From Ureibacillus chungkukjangi (GTDB lineage: Bacteria; Bacillota; Bacilli; Bacillales_A; Planococcaceae): a DNA stretch of 63,172 bases. The stretch is from positions 1 to 63,172 of the forward strand of contig NZ_QJTJ01000020.1 of NCBI RefSeq assembly GCF_003217295.1, written 5' to 3'. A model generated the notes under the pieces. It saw only the letters and a program-made list of their open reading frames with translations. It searched no databases and was not told where the DNA came from. The position numbers were made by a program, and so were the translations under genes. Shown piece by piece: positions 39,155 through 48,758 of the stretch (within the stretch, counting starts at the first letter, position 1; every line of letters begins with the position of its first letter).

Positions 39155-40345
39155 CGAATGAAACGTGTTAAGCGAGAGTGAGGAGGGGGGGATGCGTTTC
39201 ATGGATGGGATGAAACGTGTTAAGTGTGCGTGAAAAGGGAGGAATGCGTTTCATGAGTGGAATGAGACGTGTTAAGCGTGCGTGAAAAGGTAGGTATGGA
39301 TTTCATGAGTGGAATGAGACGTGTTAAGCGTGCGTGAAAAGGTAGGAATGCGTTTCATAAGCGGAATGAAACGTGTTAAGTGTGCGTGAAAAGGTAGGAA
39401 TGCGTTTCATGAGTGGAATGAGACGTGTTAAGCGTGCGTGAAAAGGTAGGTATGGATTTCATGAGTGGAATGAGACGTGTTAAGCGTGCGTGAAAAGGTA
39501 GGAATGCGTTTCATAAGCGGAATGAAACGTGTTAAGTGTGCGTGAAAAGGTAGGAATGCGTTTCATGAGTGGAATGAAACGTGTTAAGTGTGCGTGAAAA
39601 GGGGGGGATGCGTTTCATGGATGGGATGAAACGTGTTAAGTGTGCGTGAAAAGGTAGGAATGCGTTTCATGAGTGGAATGAAACGTGTTAAGCGCGCGTG
39701 AAAAGGGCGGAATGAGTTTCATAAGCGGAATGAAACGTGTTAAGCATGTGTGAAAAGGTCTGAATGCGTTTCATGAGTGGGATGAAACGTGTTATGCGAG
39801 CGTGAAAAGGGCGGAATGAGTTTCATAAGCGGGATGAAACGTGTTATGCGAGCGTGAAAAGGGCGGAATGAGTTTCATAAGCGGAATGAAACGTGTTAAG
39901 CGCGCGTGAAAAGGGCGGAATGAGTTTCATGATGTAGATGAAACGCGAAGTGCAAAGCAAAGAAGAGACAAACGCGTTTCAAAAAGGATCTGAAACGCGA
40001 AGTGAAAGAAAAATAAGAGACAAACGCGTTTCATGATGTGGATGAAACGCGTAGTGCAAAGCAAAGAAGAGAGAAACGCGTTTCAAAAAGGATCTGAAAC
40101 GCGAAGTGAAAGAAAAATAAGAGAGAAACGCGTTTCAAAAAGGATCTGAAACGCGAAGTGAAAGAAAAATAAGAGAGAAACGCGTTTCAAAAAGGAGCTG
40201 AAACGCGAAGTGAAAGAAAAATAAGAGACAAACGCGTTTCAAAAAGGATCTGAAACGCGAAGTGAAAGAAAAATAAGAGAGAAACGCGTTTCAAAAAGGA
40301 TCTGAAACGCAAAGTGAAAGCAAAAGAAGAAACAAACCCGTTTCA
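39155..40345. repeat. 52-bp tandem array 4 (about 23 units, two families)
   Basis: The first part (39159 to about 39940) repeats units starting TGARACG at 39159, 39211, 39263, 39315, 39367, 39419 and 39471 and onward, each exactly 52 bp, with arms TGAAACG/CGTTTCA. The second part (about 39940-40345) repeats a different unit, GATCTGAAACGCGAAGTG...CGCGTTTCAAAAAG, with 51-54 bp steps (mostly 52) and longer arms TGAAACGCG/CGCGTTTCA. It lies between the NERD gene (-) and rnjB (+). Some 104- and 156-bp higher-order repeats suggest unequal recombination. Confidence 0.95.
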
Positions 40346-40431
40346 TCAACAATATAAGCTCTCCCTCCAGCCCAGCTGCTTCGGATCCACAACACCCAAC
40401 CACCTCCACCCGCCCCAATAGCATCACATAA

Positions 40432-40457
40432 CCCACTCGCCCCACCCCTCACAACCC
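40432..40457 (-). other. potential G-quadruplex motif upstream of rnjB
   Basis: Within a 130-bp G-poor, C-rich tract (40350-40485), four C-runs (40432-40434, 40440-40443, 40445-40448, 40455-40457) give four G-runs of at least three on the minus strand with loops of 5, 1 and 6 nt. Confidence 0.5.
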
Positions 40458-40508
40458 TACCATTTCCAACCCCCAATCCCATACTCTGTAAAAAATTCGC
40501 TTTTTTAT

Positions 40509-40537
40509 TTGTGCTTCACACATTGAAAACGTATAAT
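40509..40537 (+). promoter_or_regulatory. candidate promoter for rnjB
   Basis: TTGTGC (40509-40514), a 17-bp spacer and a perfect TATAAT (40532-40537), with initiation about 35 nt before the start codon. Confidence 0.65.
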
Positions 40538-40581
40538 GAGTTATAAGTGGTTGCGTTCGGGATATTATAGGAGGAAATCAA

Positions 40582-42249
40582 GTGACTAAGACTAAAAATG
40601 AAGTAATCCGAGTAATCCCTCTTGGCGGAGTTGGAGAAATCGGGAAATCGATGTATGTAATCGAAATCGATGACGAGCTTTTCATTGTGGACAGTGGATT
40701 AATGTTCCCAGAGGATGAAATGCTTGGGATAGATATCGTGATTCCGGATATTACATACCTAGAAGAAAACAAAGAGCGTGTGAAGGGGATTTTCCTTACA
40801 CACGGACATGAAGATGCGATTGGTTCAATTGCATACGTGCTGCAAAAGATTAAAGCGCCGGTTTATGGCTCAAAGCTGACGGTTGCTTTAGCGAAAGAGC
40901 ACTTGAAGGATTTACCAGTTCCACAACCTGTGAAGTTCTTTGAAGTAACAAATAAAAGTCGTATGAATTTTAATACGACATACGTAACGTTTTTCCATAC
41001 GACACACAGCATTCCGGATTCGTTGGGGATTGTGTTCCATACTTCGGAGGGGGCAATCGTTCATACGGGTGAATTTAAATTTGATCAGTCAGCGACAGGC
41101 AAATTTAAACCGGATATTGCGAAGATGGCTCAGCTTGGGGAAGAAGGCGTATTTATGCTGCTTTCCGAGTCTACAGAAGCAGAACGACCTGGCCATACGA
41201 CTAGTGAAGTTGTGATTGAAGAGAAGCTTGCGAAGTATTTCCATGCGGCACCAGCACGTATTATTGTTGCAGTGTATGCATCGAACTTTATTCGCATTCA
41301 GCAGGTTTTCAATCATGCACAGGAATCGGGAAGAAAAGTGGCGGTTGTTGGGAAAAGCCTGGAAAAAGTAATCGATATCGGTTTAAATTTAGGCTATCTA
41401 ACAGTGGCTGATGATACGTTGATTCCAGTGAATACAATTCAAAAGCATGCGGACGAGGAATTGATTATCCTAGTAACAAGTAATCAAGGTGAACCACTAG
41501 AGGCGATTGACAAAATCGTTCGTAAACAGCACCGTGATATCCGCATTAAAGATACGGATACTGTGTTGATTACATTTACGCCATCACCTGGTATGGAAGT
41601 TCAAATGGGTAATGCGATGAACAACCTTGCAAAAGCAGGGGCGAACGTCTTAACAGCTGATAAAAAGGTACATGTTTCAGGTCATGGTAGTCAAGAAGAT
41701 CTGAAGATGATGCTAAATCTGATGAAACCAAAATACTTTATCCCAATTCAAGGGGAGTACAGAATGTTAATTGCCCATTCTAAGCTTGCCCAGCAGGTTG
41801 GAATGAAAAAATCACAAGTCTTTATCGCCGACAAAGGGGATATCGTTGAGTACAAAAATGGTAAAATGCGAATGAGTGGCCGTGTACAAGCGGGCAATGT
41901 CTTGATTGACGGAATCGGTGTAGGTGACGTAGGAAATATCGTATTAAGAGATCGTAAATTACTATCTCAGGATGGGATTTTCATCGTTGTTGTTACATTG
42001 AATCGTGGACAAAAAAGAATTGCGTCTGGCCCTGAAATTTTATCGCGCGGATTTGTTTATGTGCGTGAGTCAGAGGAGTTAATCCTTGAAGCAACTGAAC
42101 TTGCACGAACTGTTATTGAAAAGTATGTAAATAAAGATACATTTGAATGGACAAACATTAAACAAGAAATCCGTGATACACTAAATGCTTATTTATTCCA
42201 AAAAACAAAGCGCCGCCCAATGATTATCCCAATAATTATGGAATACTAA
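40582..42249 (+). CDS. rnjB: Ribonuclease J2
   Basis: A metallo-beta-lactamase/beta-CASP family ribonuclease; J2 associates with J1 and is far less active alone. The 555 residues equal Bacillus subtilis RNase J2. The usual HxHxDH zinc motif is HGHEDA here, losing the last His, which supports J2 rather than J1. The beta-CASP core and a C-terminal domain follow (NRGQKRIASGPEILSRGFVY). The start is GTG 40582 after AGGAGG. The tepA gene that follows rnjB in Bacillus subtilis is missing; spoIIIE follows directly. Confidence 0.95.
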   Translation: MTKTKNEVIRVIPLGGVGEIGKSMYVIEIDDELFIVDSGLMFPEDEMLGIDIVIPDITYLEENKERVKGIFLTHGHEDAIGSIAYVLQKIKAPVYGSKLTVALAKEHLKDLPVPQPVKFFEVTNKSRMNFNTTYVTFFHTTHSIPDSLGIVFHTSEGAIVHTGEFKFDQSATGKFKPDIAKMAQLGEEGVFMLLSESTEAERPGHTTSEVVIEEKLAKYFHAAPARIIVAVYASNFIRIQQVFNHAQESGRKVAVVGKSLEKVIDIGLNLGYLTVADDTLIPVNTIQKHADEELIILVTSNQGEPLEAIDKIVRKQHRDIRIKDTDTVLITFTPSPGMEVQMGNAMNNLAKAGANVLTADKKVHVSGHGSQEDLKMMLNLMKPKYFIPIQGEYRMLIAHSKLAQQVGMKKSQVFIADKGDIVEYKNGKMRMSGRVQAGNVLIDGIGVGDVGNIVLRDRKLLSQDGIFIVVVTLNRGQKRIASGPEILSRGFVYVRESEELILEATELARTVIEKYVNKDTFEWTNIKQEIRDTLNAYLFQKTKRRPMIIPIIMEY

Positions 42250-42318
42250 GCCCTAGGTAAAGGTGCGTTGTAGACAATAAAATAAGTTTTTCCTTACCAA
42301 AAGTGAGGAGCTGTCACA

Positions 42319-42368
42319 ACAAAAAGGATTTTCTTAACCGTCACAGGTCGAGGAAATCCTTTTTGTCT
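42319..42368 (+). terminator. terminator after rnjB
   Basis: The arm ACAAAAAGGATTTTC (42319-42333) pairs with GGAAATCCTTTTTGT (42352-42366), with one wobble. Confidence 0.78.
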
Positions 42369-42400
42369 TCAAGAAGAGTTTATGTAAAGAGGTGAGAAAA

Positions 42401-44752
42401 ATGGCAGAGAAAAAAACAAAAGCCAAAAAAGGACTACATCCATTAGCATATGAAATTATTGGGTTATTATTAATCGGTTTTGCCATTATCGTCTTTTTTG
42501 AATATGGTGTAGTCGGGCGAACAATCCAAACGGTTTCGATGTTTTTATTTGGCAACTTGCATGTGATGGTGCCATTCTTTTCGGTGCTGATTGCCGTCCT
42601 ATTAATGATAAACCGAGAAGGCGTCGGATTTACGGACCGAATTGTCCAAGGGGCGCTCTTGATCGTTTGTAGTTTATCGATTTTTAGCCATAGTGTTTTA
42701 TTTGAAGAATTATTTAATAGTGATCGACTATTATCGGACTCTGTAATTCGTGAAACCTGGAGAATACTTGTCGATATGGAAGGCGTTGAAAACCGTAGCA
42801 GTGCTATTGGGGGCGGTATGGTTGGAGCGTTACTATTCAGTATGTTCCATATTTTATTTGATTCTGCCGGTGCGAAAATTGCTGCGTGGTTCCTATTCTT
42901 TATCGGACTGATTTTAATTACTGGAAAAGCATTAGTGCCGATATTGGTTGAAAATGCGCCAAAATGGAAAAAGAAGTTCCCGCGCAGAAAACGTAGAGCA
43001 AAGCCGGTAGTTAAGGATGAGAAAAAACCGAAACGCTCTCGCACAAAGGACGAACCAATCTCAGATGAAATTGCTGCAACATCCGAAGCTCCTGCTCGCG
43101 GTAAAAAGAAACGAAAACCAAAGCCTGAGCCGATTGTGGAGGAATTAATAGAGGAGGATGAAGATGATTATGATGAAGAACCGATCATCTCAGCCTTTAC
43201 ACAGCATATTCAACACAATCCACAGCCAGCTCCAGCAGCTCAAATTAGTATAAAAGAAGAGCCGGTAGCTGATGATAAAACGAATATCGATGAGGTAATC
43301 CAAAAGGCCGTTGAAACAAATGTAGAAAATGTGGATTATCGTCTACCTTCCATGGACTTGTTATTATTGCCGCCTTCCTATGATCAAAGTGGGGAGTATT
43401 CAGTGATTCAAGCGAACGCGAAAAAGCTGGAGCAAACCTTCCTAAGCTTTGGAGTAAAAGCTAAGGTTACGCAGGTTCACCTTGGTCCAGCTGTAACGAA
43501 GTATGAGGTTATGCCGGATGTCGGTGTGAAGGTTAGTAAAATTGTGAGCTTGCAGGATGACCTGGCATTGGCACTTGCGGCAAAGGATATTCGTATGGAG
43601 GCACCGATTCCTGGGAAATCTGCCATTGGGATTGAAGTGCCAAATAGTGAAATTGCAATGGTTACATTGCGCGAGGTGCTTGAAGCTAAAGAGAATAACA
43701 AGCCGGATTCTAAGCTGTTGATTGGATTTGGACGAGATATTACAGGACAAGCAATTCTTGCAGAGTTAAACAAGATGCCTCACTTACTTGTAGCCGGCTC
43801 GACTGGTAGTGGTAAGTCGGTGTGTATTAACGGAATTATTATTTCAATATTAATGCGCGCTGCTCCACATGAAGTAAAAATGATGCTAATCGACCCGAAA
43901 ATGGTTGAGCTAAATGTCTATAATGGGATACCGCATTTGCTTGCACCGGTTGTAACCGATGCACGAAAAGCATCGCAGGCCTTACAGAAAGTAGTTTCTG
44001 AAATGGAGAGACGTTACGATTTATTCTCCCATACTGGAACAAGAAATATTAAAGGCTATAACGATCATATTGACAAACACAATCTAGAAACAGAAGAAAA
44101 GCAGCCGAAGCTTCCATATATTGTCGTAATAATCGACGAGTTAGCTGACTTAATGATGGTAGCATCCCATGATGTAGAGGATTCAATCACTCGTTTGGCA
44201 CAGATGGCACGTGCAGCTGGAATTCACTTAATTATCGCAACGCAGCGCCCTTCAGTTGATGTAATAACAGGCGTTATTAAAGCAAATATCCCGTCTAGAA
44301 TAGCTTTTGCCGTATCATCTGCTATTGATTCGCGCACAATACTAGATATGGGTGGTGCTGAACGTTTACTCGGAAGAGGGGATATGCTTTTCCTTCCTGC
44401 TGGCTCATCAAAACCAGTACGTGTTCAAGGGTCATTTTTATCAGATGAAGAGGTTGAAGAGGTAGTAGACTTTGTTATAGAACAACAAAAAGCACAGTAT
44501 GACGAAACAATGATTCCGTCGGACGAACCGGAAAAATCCTTTGAGGAAGAAACGGATGATTTGTACGATGATGCTGTTCAGCTTGTTGTCGAAATGCAAA
44601 CTGCTTCGGTCTCAATGCTCCAAAGACGCTTTAGAATAGGCTATTCTAGAGCCGCTCGCATCGTAGATCAGATGGAAGTTAGGGGAGTAGTCGGTCCTCC
44701 GGATGGAAGTCGTCCGAGACAGGTTTTACTAGATAAAGCGAATGTAGAATAA
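42401..44752 (+). CDS. spoIIIE: DNA translocase FtsK/SpoIIIE
   Basis: Pumps chromosomes through septa, including into the forespore. The 783-residue product has four N-terminal membrane helices (about 20-180), a charged linker (about 190-310), the RecA-like motor with Walker [14 protein letters not shown] (about 465-477) and Walker [13 protein letters not shown], and a C-terminal gamma winged helix (about 715-775) that reads SRS sites. ATG 42401 follows GAGGTG; GTG 42392 is inside the ribosome binding site. Confidence 0.96.
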   Translation: MAEKKTKAKKGLHPLAYEIIGLLLIGFAIIVFFEYGVVGRTIQTVSMFLFGNLHVMVPFFSVLIAVLLMINREGVGFTDRIVQGALLIVCSLSIFSHSVLFEELFNSDRLLSDSVIRETWRILVDMEGVENRSSAIGGGMVGALLFSMFHILFDSAGAKIAAWFLFFIGLILITGKALVPILVENAPKWKKKFPRRKRRAKPVVKDEKKPKRSRTKDEPISDEIAATSEAPARGKKKRKPKPEPIVEELIEEDEDDYDEEPIISAFTQHIQHNPQPAPAAQISIKEEPVADDKTNIDEVIQKAVETNVENVDYRLPSMDLLLLPPSYDQSGEYSVIQANAKKLEQTFLSFGVKAKVTQVHLGPAVTKYEVMPDVGVKVSKIVSLQDDLALALAAKDIRMEAPIPGKSAIGIEVPNSEIAMVTLREVLEAKENNKPDSKLLIGFGRDITGQAILAELNKMPHLLVAGSTGSGKSVCINGIIISILMRAAPHEVKMMLIDPKMVELNVYNGIPHLLAPVVTDARKASQALQKVVSEMERRYDLFSHTGTRNIKGYNDHIDKHNLETEEKQPKLPYIVVIIDELADLMMVASHDVEDSITRLAQMARAAGIHLIIATQRPSVDVITGVIKANIPSRIAFAVSSAIDSRTILDMGGAERLLGRGDMLFLPAGSSKPVRVQGSFLSDEEVEEVVDFVIEQQKAQYDETMIPSDEPEKSFEEETDDLYDDAVQLVVEMQTASVSMLQRRFRIGYSRAARIVDQMEVRGVVGPPDGSRPRQVLLDKANVE

Positions 44753-44831
44753 TGGTAGATTTGTAAATAACATGGTGCCGTTATAAAAAATATTCCTATT
44801 ACACAACAGATTTTTTTTTTTACTATTTTCA

Positions 44832-44854
44832 TTATTCAAGAAAAATGGTATATT
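44832..44854 (+). promoter_or_regulatory. candidate extended -10 promoter for the GntR gene
   Basis: TGGTATATT provides an extended -10 box (TATATT at 44849-44854) about 17 bp after TTTTCA. A T12 homopolymer lies just upstream (about 44811-44822). Confidence 0.4.
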
Positions 44855-44920
44855 ATGAATCGATTAGTAGGAATGTTCAACATCAGATGTCTGATCTTGC
44901 GTAGTATGGTGGTGATGAAA

Positions 44921-45649
44921 TTGTCAATAAAAACAGATCATCGTCATTTATATCTCCAAGTTATTGATCGATTAAAGGCGGATATTGAAAACGGTATCTA
45001 TCGTGAAAACGAAAAATTACCTTCAGAATTCGAGCTATCGAAAAAGCTTGGAATAAGTCGAGCAACTCTTCGTGAGGCACTTCGGCTATTGGAGGAAGAA
45101 AACATCATCGTTAGACGTCATGGGGTCGGGACATTTGTAAATCCAAAGCCTGTCTTTACATCAGGCATTGAGCAATTATCAAGTATCTCGTCCATGATTG
45201 AAAATGCTGGCATGACTCCGGGAACCATCTTTATTGATGCAACCGAAAACGAGCCAACAGAGGATGATATAGAGCGCTTCCAATGTGACAAGGATGACCA
45301 AGTATTAACAATTGAACGTGTTAGAACTGCTGATGAGGAGCCGGTTGTTTATTGTCTAGACAAAGTACTAGCGAAACATCTTCCAGCTGATTATGTTCAA
45401 AACAGAAAAGTATCCATTTTCTCGTCGCTTGAACAAGCTGGTGATATCCATGTTGCTTATGCAGTCACTTACATAGATCCAGTAGGCTATCATGAACAAG
45501 TATCACCAATCTTAAATTGCGGTCGAGAAACAGCATTGCTCGTATTAAAGCAACTTCATTACGATGATAATGATCGAGTTGTTCTTTATTCTAAGAACTA
45601 CTTTAGAGCTGATAAATTCAGCTTCCATGTAATTCGAAAACGGGTGTAG
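44921..45649 (+). CDS. ymfC: GntR/HutC-family transcriptional regulator (YmfC)
   Basis: The 242-residue product has an N-terminal winged helix ([28 protein letters not shown], about 34-61; [10 protein letters not shown]) and a C-terminal UTRA ligand-binding domain. I prefer TTG 44921 because GGTGGTGA is upstream and the protein then begins [14 protein letters not shown] like its relatives; ATG 44906 and 44915 are alternatives. It lies 55 nt before a nucleoside ABC importer operon, which it may control. Confidence 0.88.
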   Translation: MSIKTDHRHLYLQVIDRLKADIENGIYRENEKLPSEFELSKKLGISRATLREALRLLEEENIIVRRHGVGTFVNPKPVFTSGIEQLSSISSMIENAGMTPGTIFIDATENEPTEDDIERFQCDKDDQVLTIERVRTADEEPVVYCLDKVLAKHLPADYVQNRKVSIFSSLEQAGDIHVAYAVTYIDPVGYHEQVSPILNCGRETALLVLKQLHYDDNDRVVLYSKNYFRADKFSFHVIRKRV

Positions 45650-45704
45650 AACATTTCTTCAAGTAAGATTCCTGCTAATTACTAATCTTTGGGGGGTAAC
45701 ACAA

Positions 45705-46790
45705 ATGAAAAAACGTAAATTTGGTTTAGCTCTTGCTTCAATCTTTGCGGCTGGATCAATCCTTGCTGCATGTGGCGGAGGCGAAGAAAAAGAAGAAACA
45801 ACTACAGGTTCTGGTAATGGTTCAACTGAAGAAACATCTGATTTCTCAGTAGCTATGGTAACTGACACAGGTGGTGTGGATGACAAATCATTCAACCAAT
45901 CAACTTGGGAAGGTATCGTAGAGTTTGGTGAAGCTAACGGTCTTGAAAAAGGCAACGGTGGTTACGATTACCTACAATCTGCAGCAGAATCTGATTATGT
46001 TACAAACTTAAATAGCTTAATCCGTCGTGATTTCGACTTAGTATTTGCAGTTGGTTTCGCATTACACAATGCAGTAGCAGAAGTTGCTGATCAACAAAAA
46101 GACGCTAAAATCGCTATTATCGATGAAGTAGTAGCTGACAAAGAAAACGTAGCTTCAATTATGTTCAAAGCTAACGAAGCTTCTTACCTTGCTGGTGTAG
46201 CAGCAGCCCTAGAAACTAAATCTAACAAAATCGGTTTCATCGGTGGTATGACTGGTGAAATTATTGGTGGATTCCAAGCTGGTTTCGAAGCTGGTGTAGC
46301 TTCAGTTAACCCTGATATCGTAGTAGACGTTGAGTATGCAGAAAGCTTCACTGATGCAGCTAAAGGTCAACAAATCGCAAAAAGAATGTATGACTCTGGC
46401 GTAGACATTATCTTCCACGCAGCTGGTGGAGTTGGTAACGGTTTATTCACAGAAGCAAAAGAACGTAAACAAAAAGATCCAAACGCTAACGTATGGGCAA
46501 TCGGTGTAGACCGTGACCAATATGACGAAGGACAAGTTGATGCAGAAACAAACATCGTTTTAACTTCTGTATTAAAACGTGTTGACGTTGCAGCTCAAGA
46601 AGTCGCAAAATTAGCATTAGAAGGAAACTTCCCAGGTGGAGAAACTATCACTTACGGTTTAGCTGATGGTGGAGTTGACTTAGCTGATTCTCGTGGTGCA
46701 ATCACTGAAGAAACAATTGCAAAAGTAGAAGAAGCTAAACAACAAATCATTGATGGTGAAGTAACAGTTCCTGAACAACCAGAAAAATAA
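45705..46790 (+). CDS. nupN: BMP-family nucleoside-binding lipoprotein (NupN-like)
   Basis: Substrate-binding protein of an ABC importer. The 361-residue product has a lipoprotein signal with lipobox LAAC (Cys at about 23), an acidic Thr/Ser/Gly linker, and a periplasmic-binding domain of the basic-membrane-protein family (VTDTGGVDDKSFNQSTWEGI; GFIGGMTGEIIGGFQAGFEAG). BMP proteins with paired permeases usually bind purine nucleosides. The GGGGGG ribosome binding site is strong, and the codon choice is that of a highly expressed gene. Confidence 0.94.
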   Translation: MKKRKFGLALASIFAAGSILAACGGGEEKEETTTGSGNGSTEETSDFSVAMVTDTGGVDDKSFNQSTWEGIVEFGEANGLEKGNGGYDYLQSAAESDYVTNLNSLIRRDFDLVFAVGFALHNAVAEVADQQKDAKIAIIDEVVADKENVASIMFKANEASYLAGVAAALETKSNKIGFIGGMTGEIIGGFQAGFEAGVASVNPDIVVDVEYAESFTDAAKGQQIAKRMYDSGVDIIFHAAGGVGNGLFTEAKERKQKDPNANVWAIGVDRDQYDEGQVDAETNIVLTSVLKRVDVAAQEVAKLALEGNFPGGETITYGLADGGVDLADSRGAITEETIAKVEEAKQQIIDGEVTVPEQPEK

Positions 46791-46804
46791 TCATCAAGAT
46801 TAAT

Positions 46805-46838
46805 CATGAAGGCTAGCATTGCTAGTCTTCATGTTTTG
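46805..46838 (+). terminator. terminator after nupN
   Basis: CATGAAGGCTAGC (46805-46817) pairs with GCTAGTCTTCATG (46821-46833), followed by TTTTG. Partial read-through would explain a high binding-protein to transporter ratio. Confidence 0.8.
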
Positions 46839-47213
46839 TAATCAGGTATTAGTTTAAATTTTCAGCCAAATCAAAATTACTATAAAAATCGGACTTGAAA
46901 ATTATTCGAATATCATGTTTAATTACATAGATTTATCTGTTATCAATTTTCAGAATAAAGAAATTTGTGAAAGCGTTTTTTATGGAAAGCCTTGCCATTA
47001 CTGAATTGATAGACGAAAGGTTTAAATTTAGCAAAATTTACATAGAATCACCATCTTAAATTAAAACCTTTCTTGTGTTAATTTATATACAACACTAGTA
47101 ACCTACTTTCATACTGGTACCAATTTCATATCAGGATGAAATAAACCTCAGATATCGAGCAATTGCGAAATCTGTGTTCTTAAATAATAAAAGTATCCAA
47201 GGGAGTGAACACA
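46839..47213. other. intergenic region nupN-nupO
   Basis: A very AT-rich 375 bp without a gene. It contains an inverted repeat with 16-bp arms at 47015-47030 and 47057-47072 (one mismatch, 26-nt loop). I looked for a purine riboswitch and found none. Confidence 0.45.
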
Positions 47214-48758
47214 TTGGAATATGTAATTGAAATGCTTGGAATCCGTAAGCAATTTGGGGATTTTGTAGCCAATGATAACATCACCCTTCAACTAAAAAAA
47301 GGCGAGATTCATGCACTTCTTGGTGAAAATGGTGCAGGGAAATCTACGTTGATGAATGTACTCTTTGGGCTATACCAGCCTGAAGCAGGAACAATCCGTG
47401 TTCGAGGGAAGGAAGTAAAAATTACTGACCCGAACGTTGCCAATAATCTAGGTATCGGAATGGTCCATCAACACTTTATGCTAGTTGAAAATTTCACGGT
47501 GACAGAAAACATCATTCTTGGTAGCGAACCTACAAAAATGGGCTCAATCAATATCAAGGATGCTGCAAAGAAAGTACAAGCTCTTTCTGAACAGTACAAC
47601 TTGAATGTTGACCCTTATGCGAAAATTGAAGATATTTCAGTTGGGATGCAGCAGCGTGTTGAAATTTTGAAAACGCTCTATCGTGGCGCAGATATGATTA
47701 TCTTCGACGAACCAACGGCATCTCTAACACCACAAGAAATCACAGAGCTTATGCAAATTATGAAACGCCTGATTGAGGAAGGTAAGTCGATTATCCTAAT
47801 CACACATAAGCTAAAAGAAATAATGGAAGTATCTGACCGAGTAACAGTTATCCGTAAAGGACAAGGAATTGGCACTGTTACAACTGCCGAGACGAATCCA
47901 ACAGAACTTGCCGAGCTAATGGTAGGTCGTCAAGTTGTGTTTAAAACTGAAAAAATTGCTTCTAATCCAAAAGAAGTAGTTCTACAAATCGATTCGTTAA
48001 CAGTTGCCGATAACCGAGGAATTGATAAGGTGAAAAACTTAAACCTTACAGTTCGTGCTGGTGAAATTGTGGGGATTGCAGGGATTGACGGAAATGGTCA
48101 ATCTGAACTAATCGAGGCAATTACAGGTCTTCGAAAAGTGAAAAATGGTCATATCAAGCTAAATGGTCAAGAAATCACTGGCTTAAAACCAAGAAAAATT
48201 ACGGAATCTGGTGTAGGACATATTCCTCAAGACCGTCATAAGCACGGACTTGTATTAGATTTCCCAATTGGTCACAATATCTCATTACAAACGTACTATA
48301 AAAAGCCAATTTCAAAAAATGGTGTCATTGACTACAAAAAAGTGAATGAATTTGCTCGTCAAATTATTGAACAATATGATGTGCGTTCAGGTGAAGGCGA
48401 AATGTCATTAGCCCGTTCACTATCAGGTGGTAACCAGCAAAAAGCGATTATCGGTCGTGAAGTTGAACGTAATCCAGATTTACTAATTGCTGCATTACCG
48501 ACTCGCGGACTAGACGTTGGTGCGATTGAATTTATTCATAGACGCTTAATTGAACAGCGTGACAAAGGAAAAGCCGTTCTATTAATTTCCTTCGAATTAG
48601 ATGAAGTAATGAACGTTTCCGATCAAATTGCCGTTATTTATGATGGATATATTATCGATACAGTAAGTCCTGAAGAGACAACTGAGCAGGATCTTGGTCT
48701 ACTAATGGCAGGACAAACACTAGAAGAAAGTAATAAGGTAGGTGGCCGCAATGAGTAA
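47214..48758 (+). CDS. nupO: Nucleoside ABC transporter ATP-binding protein (NupO-like)
   Basis: A 514-residue protein with two fused ABC modules, as in RbsA/YufO. The first has Walker A GENGAGKST and Walker B IIFDEPTASLT; the second has a degenerate P-loop (GIDGNGQSELIEA) and LSGGNQQKAIIGREV, where the usual Walker B region reads LLIAALPTRGLDVG. TTG 47214 is chosen because GGGAGTG lies 7 nt upstream and the product begins MEYVIEM like its homologues. It drives uptake with nupP and nupQ. Confidence 0.93.
   Translation: MEYVIEMLGIRKQFGDFVANDNITLQLKKGEIHALLGENGAGKSTLMNVLFGLYQPEAGTIRVRGKEVKITDPNVANNLGIGMVHQHFMLVENFTVTENIILGSEPTKMGSINIKDAAKKVQALSEQYNLNVDPYAKIEDISVGMQQRVEILKTLYRGADMIIFDEPTASLTPQEITELMQIMKRLIEEGKSIILITHKLKEIMEVSDRVTVIRKGQGIGTVTTAETNPTELAELMVGRQVVFKTEKIASNPKEVVLQIDSLTVADNRGIDKVKNLNLTVRAGEIVGIAGIDGNGQSELIEAITGLRKVKNGHIKLNGQEITGLKPRKITESGVGHIPQDRHKHGLVLDFPIGHNISLQTYYKKPISKNGVIDYKKVNEFARQIIEQYDVRSGEGEMSLARSLSGGNQQKAIIGREVERNPDLLIAALPTRGLDVGAIEFIHRRLIEQRDKGKAVLLISFELDEVMNVSDQIAVIYDGYIIDTVSPEETTEQDLGLLMAGQTLEESNKVGGRNE

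Noticed and set aside
39155-40345. CRISPR array
   Set aside because: Units are contiguous and conserved over their whole 52 bp; there are no unique spacers and no cas genes. The same holds for the other arrays and the 21-bp boxes.
40239-40482. Gly/Val-rich minus-strand frames upstream of rnjB
   Set aside because: They combine the repeat array and a skewed C-rich tract; composition explains them.
46839-47213. Purine riboswitch for the nucleoside importer
   Set aside because: The conserved junction and loop bases of purine riboswitches were not found.
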